Positions 62,706 to 64,000 of a DNA stretch of 64,000 nt are shown here, one piece after another (position 1 is the first letter of the stretch; each line of letters begins with the position of its first letter). Position numbers and translations under genes: made by a program. The stretch spans positions 15,059,694-15,123,693 of the forward strand of contig OX336358.1 of NCBI GenBank assembly GCA_946902875.1, read 5' to 3'. The stretch is from Nematopogon swammerdamellus (Eukaryota; Arthropoda; Insecta; Lepidoptera; Adelidae). The notes beneath the pieces were generated by a model. The model made no database searches, was not told the DNA's origin, and saw only the letters and a list, made by a program, of their open reading frames with translations.

Positions 62706-63164
62706 AGCAGACGAAAGAGTCGTTCCTATTTTAACGCGTGCGAAGTCGTAGGTGTAGCAGTAATTACATCATCTGAGTTCTAAGCTTTATTAGCATTTAG
62801 ATCTTCACAGTGTTTTTTGCTATTCGTGATGATCGTGCGTGGCCAGACCGAAGTGTTGATGATGACAAACGAATTGTAATTAGAAAATTGTAAGAGCACT
62901 TTAAGCAATCATTGGTAAATAACGATAGAAATACGTATTATAATATTTTACATACGTAGCTTCACGCCTGTTTCTCAATTGGGTAGGCAGAGTTCACGGA
63001 TCTCCGCGTACTTACTACTGGCACACTTCTGACACCTCTTCCACAATCTTCGGTTACAGATACTACTTAGGCACTTCATCCTTTGTGAGCACATGTCCGA
63101 TCTGGTCTAGGTACGTGTATCTATGGCGGCTCTTCCCGACCCTTCCACTCACATTATCTTTTTT
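62706..63164. other. Intergenic DNA
   Basis: TGTTTCTCAATTGGGTAGGC at 62967 and the following sequence look repeat-derived; no gene. Confidence 0.3.
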
Positions 63165-63506
63165 TTAAATGGAAACTGGCACGGTTGGCTACATCACCTA
63201 CAACATCCGTGTGTCAAGCCATAACACCATCTTGAACTAAGTGCAATGTCAGAGCTTCCCTTCATTTTATGTCGGCTACACTAAACTGGACGGAAAACAC
63301 GAGCTATTTGATAGCCGTTTCGACCGACGTTTCGTTCAGTGCGGTGGTACCAACCCAAGCGGGATGAATCCTACCCACCTGGTAAGGTAAGAAGGGAAGG
63401 GACCTACAGTTTTATGTGGAATCCGAACCACGGTAGGCCTCCAACGGTCGAGCGGTCACCAAGTTCTGACCGTGGCCAGGGCACCACTGATCTACCGAGG
63501 CTGACA
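63165..63506 (-). mobile_element. Family B SINE without leader
   Basis: Tail, body and the end GTCAGCCTCGGTAGATCAG are present in minus orientation; part of the 5S-like segment is deleted. Confidence 0.78.
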
Positions 63507-63529
63507 ACCGAGTTTGTAAATAGGTATTA

Positions 63530-63798
63530 TACACGGTGTAGCAACCCCAACCGTAAAACCCGAAAGGTGGTGATTCTGTACGTGAAATAGAACAACTTTT
63601 GTTCTACGACTTTTTTATTTGAAGAAAAAATTTTTTTTTTCTCCATACATTTTGAGAATGGGTAATTAAATTTTGTATGGAAAACATTTTTTTTTTTCAA
63701 CAAATTTTTTTTCTTCAAAAAAGTTATTTAGTTTCTCATATAGAATAACCCCCTTATGTCAGTTAAAAATATTACGGGGGCAACTGCAACACCGTGTA
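63530..63798 (+). mobile_element. MITE with terminal inverted repeats (copy 2)
   Basis: Co-linear with 772-1044. Left end TACACGGTGTAGCA has one change, right end TGCAACACCGTGTA is intact. Confidence 0.78.
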
Positions 63799-64000
63799 TT
63801 TGCATGCGCATACGCAAATGATGCATAATGAATGAGATGTGGCGAATGAGCAGGCCTTAACACGATCTAGTTTCAGTTTCAATTTTATATCAAGTTTCAC
63901 TTTCGTAAAAGTAAATTCATAAGATTTATAATTTACGGTTCGACCAGAGCGTCGATAGCTCGCTGGTGCTATGCATCGGCGTTCGACTGTCGAATTTAAG
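63799..64000. other. Unassigned right edge
   Basis: No feature recognised. Confidence 0.3.

Overview
This is a nuclear genomic window from a lepidopteran insect (moth or butterfly). The evidence is three intron-bearing or compact genes of the insect-specific Osiris family (DUF1676), AT-rich intergenic DNA, and dense non-LTR retrotransposon, SINE and MITE content. No bacterial operon, CRISPR array, rRNA gene or autonomous tRNA gene is visible.

Genes. From left to right there are: (1) an Osiris gene on the minus strand (exon 1 at 20197-20565, exon 2 at 4180-4518, one 15.7-kb intron), tentatively Osi9-like; (2) an Osiris gene on the plus strand in four exons (35574-35890, 36426-36607, 42316-42609, 44438-44631), tentatively Osi8-like; (3) a single-exon Osiris gene on the minus strand (56634-57428), Osi7-like. 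The order and the flipped middle gene fit a 9-8-7 segment of the conserved Osiris cluster. Osiris proteins are secretory or endomembrane proteins expressed in cuticle-forming cells. The proteins here have a signal peptide, a two-cysteine region, a hydrophobic DUF1676 segment and a C-terminal Tyr-rich tail.

The rest is almost all mobile DNA. I use working names. Family A: SINE with a tRNA-like head. Family B: SINE with a 5S-rRNA-like head. Family C: about 335-bp retroposon with strong internal hairpins and a (TATG)n tail. Family D: the first about 80 bp of C joined straight to the body of B. A, B and D share a central body, so they are modular. LINE X and LINE Y: two CR1/jockey-superfamily LINEs seen as 3' fragments, whose 3' ends resemble the tails of A and B respectively. 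Family E: repeat starting ACTAGCTTTTGCCCGCGG. Family F: repeat starting CCGGCCAAGTGCGAGT. There are also TTAA-flanked and TA-flanked MITEs, long fold-back elements, and one RTE-clade LINE with an uninterrupted 993-residue ORF.

Layout. 1-4.1 kb: A, MITE, D and C copies. 4.2-20.6 kb: Osi9-like gene with a repeat-filled intron. It includes the first copy of a roughly 3.6-kb composite mobile unit (11.1-14.7 kb) inserted in a LINE RNase H remnant, and a large inverted SINE pair (18.1-19.2 kb). 20.6-35.3 kb: intergenic repeats, LINE X, a piggyBac-like MITE, two long hexanucleotide arrays and a GC-rich minisatellite. 35.3-44.6 kb: Osi8-like gene whose second intron holds the RTE element nested in a TTAA-flanked fold-back element. 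44.6-56.5 kb: intergenic, with the second copy of the composite unit (46.5-50.0 kb). 56.6-57.4 kb: Osi7-like gene. 57.5-64 kb: F, B and LINE remnants, a second GC minisatellite and the second copy of the MITE seen at 772.

The best candidates for something undescribed are the composite mobile unit and the modular A/B/C/D retroposon system with LINE-matched tails. Family assignments are from motif reading only; no database search was run.
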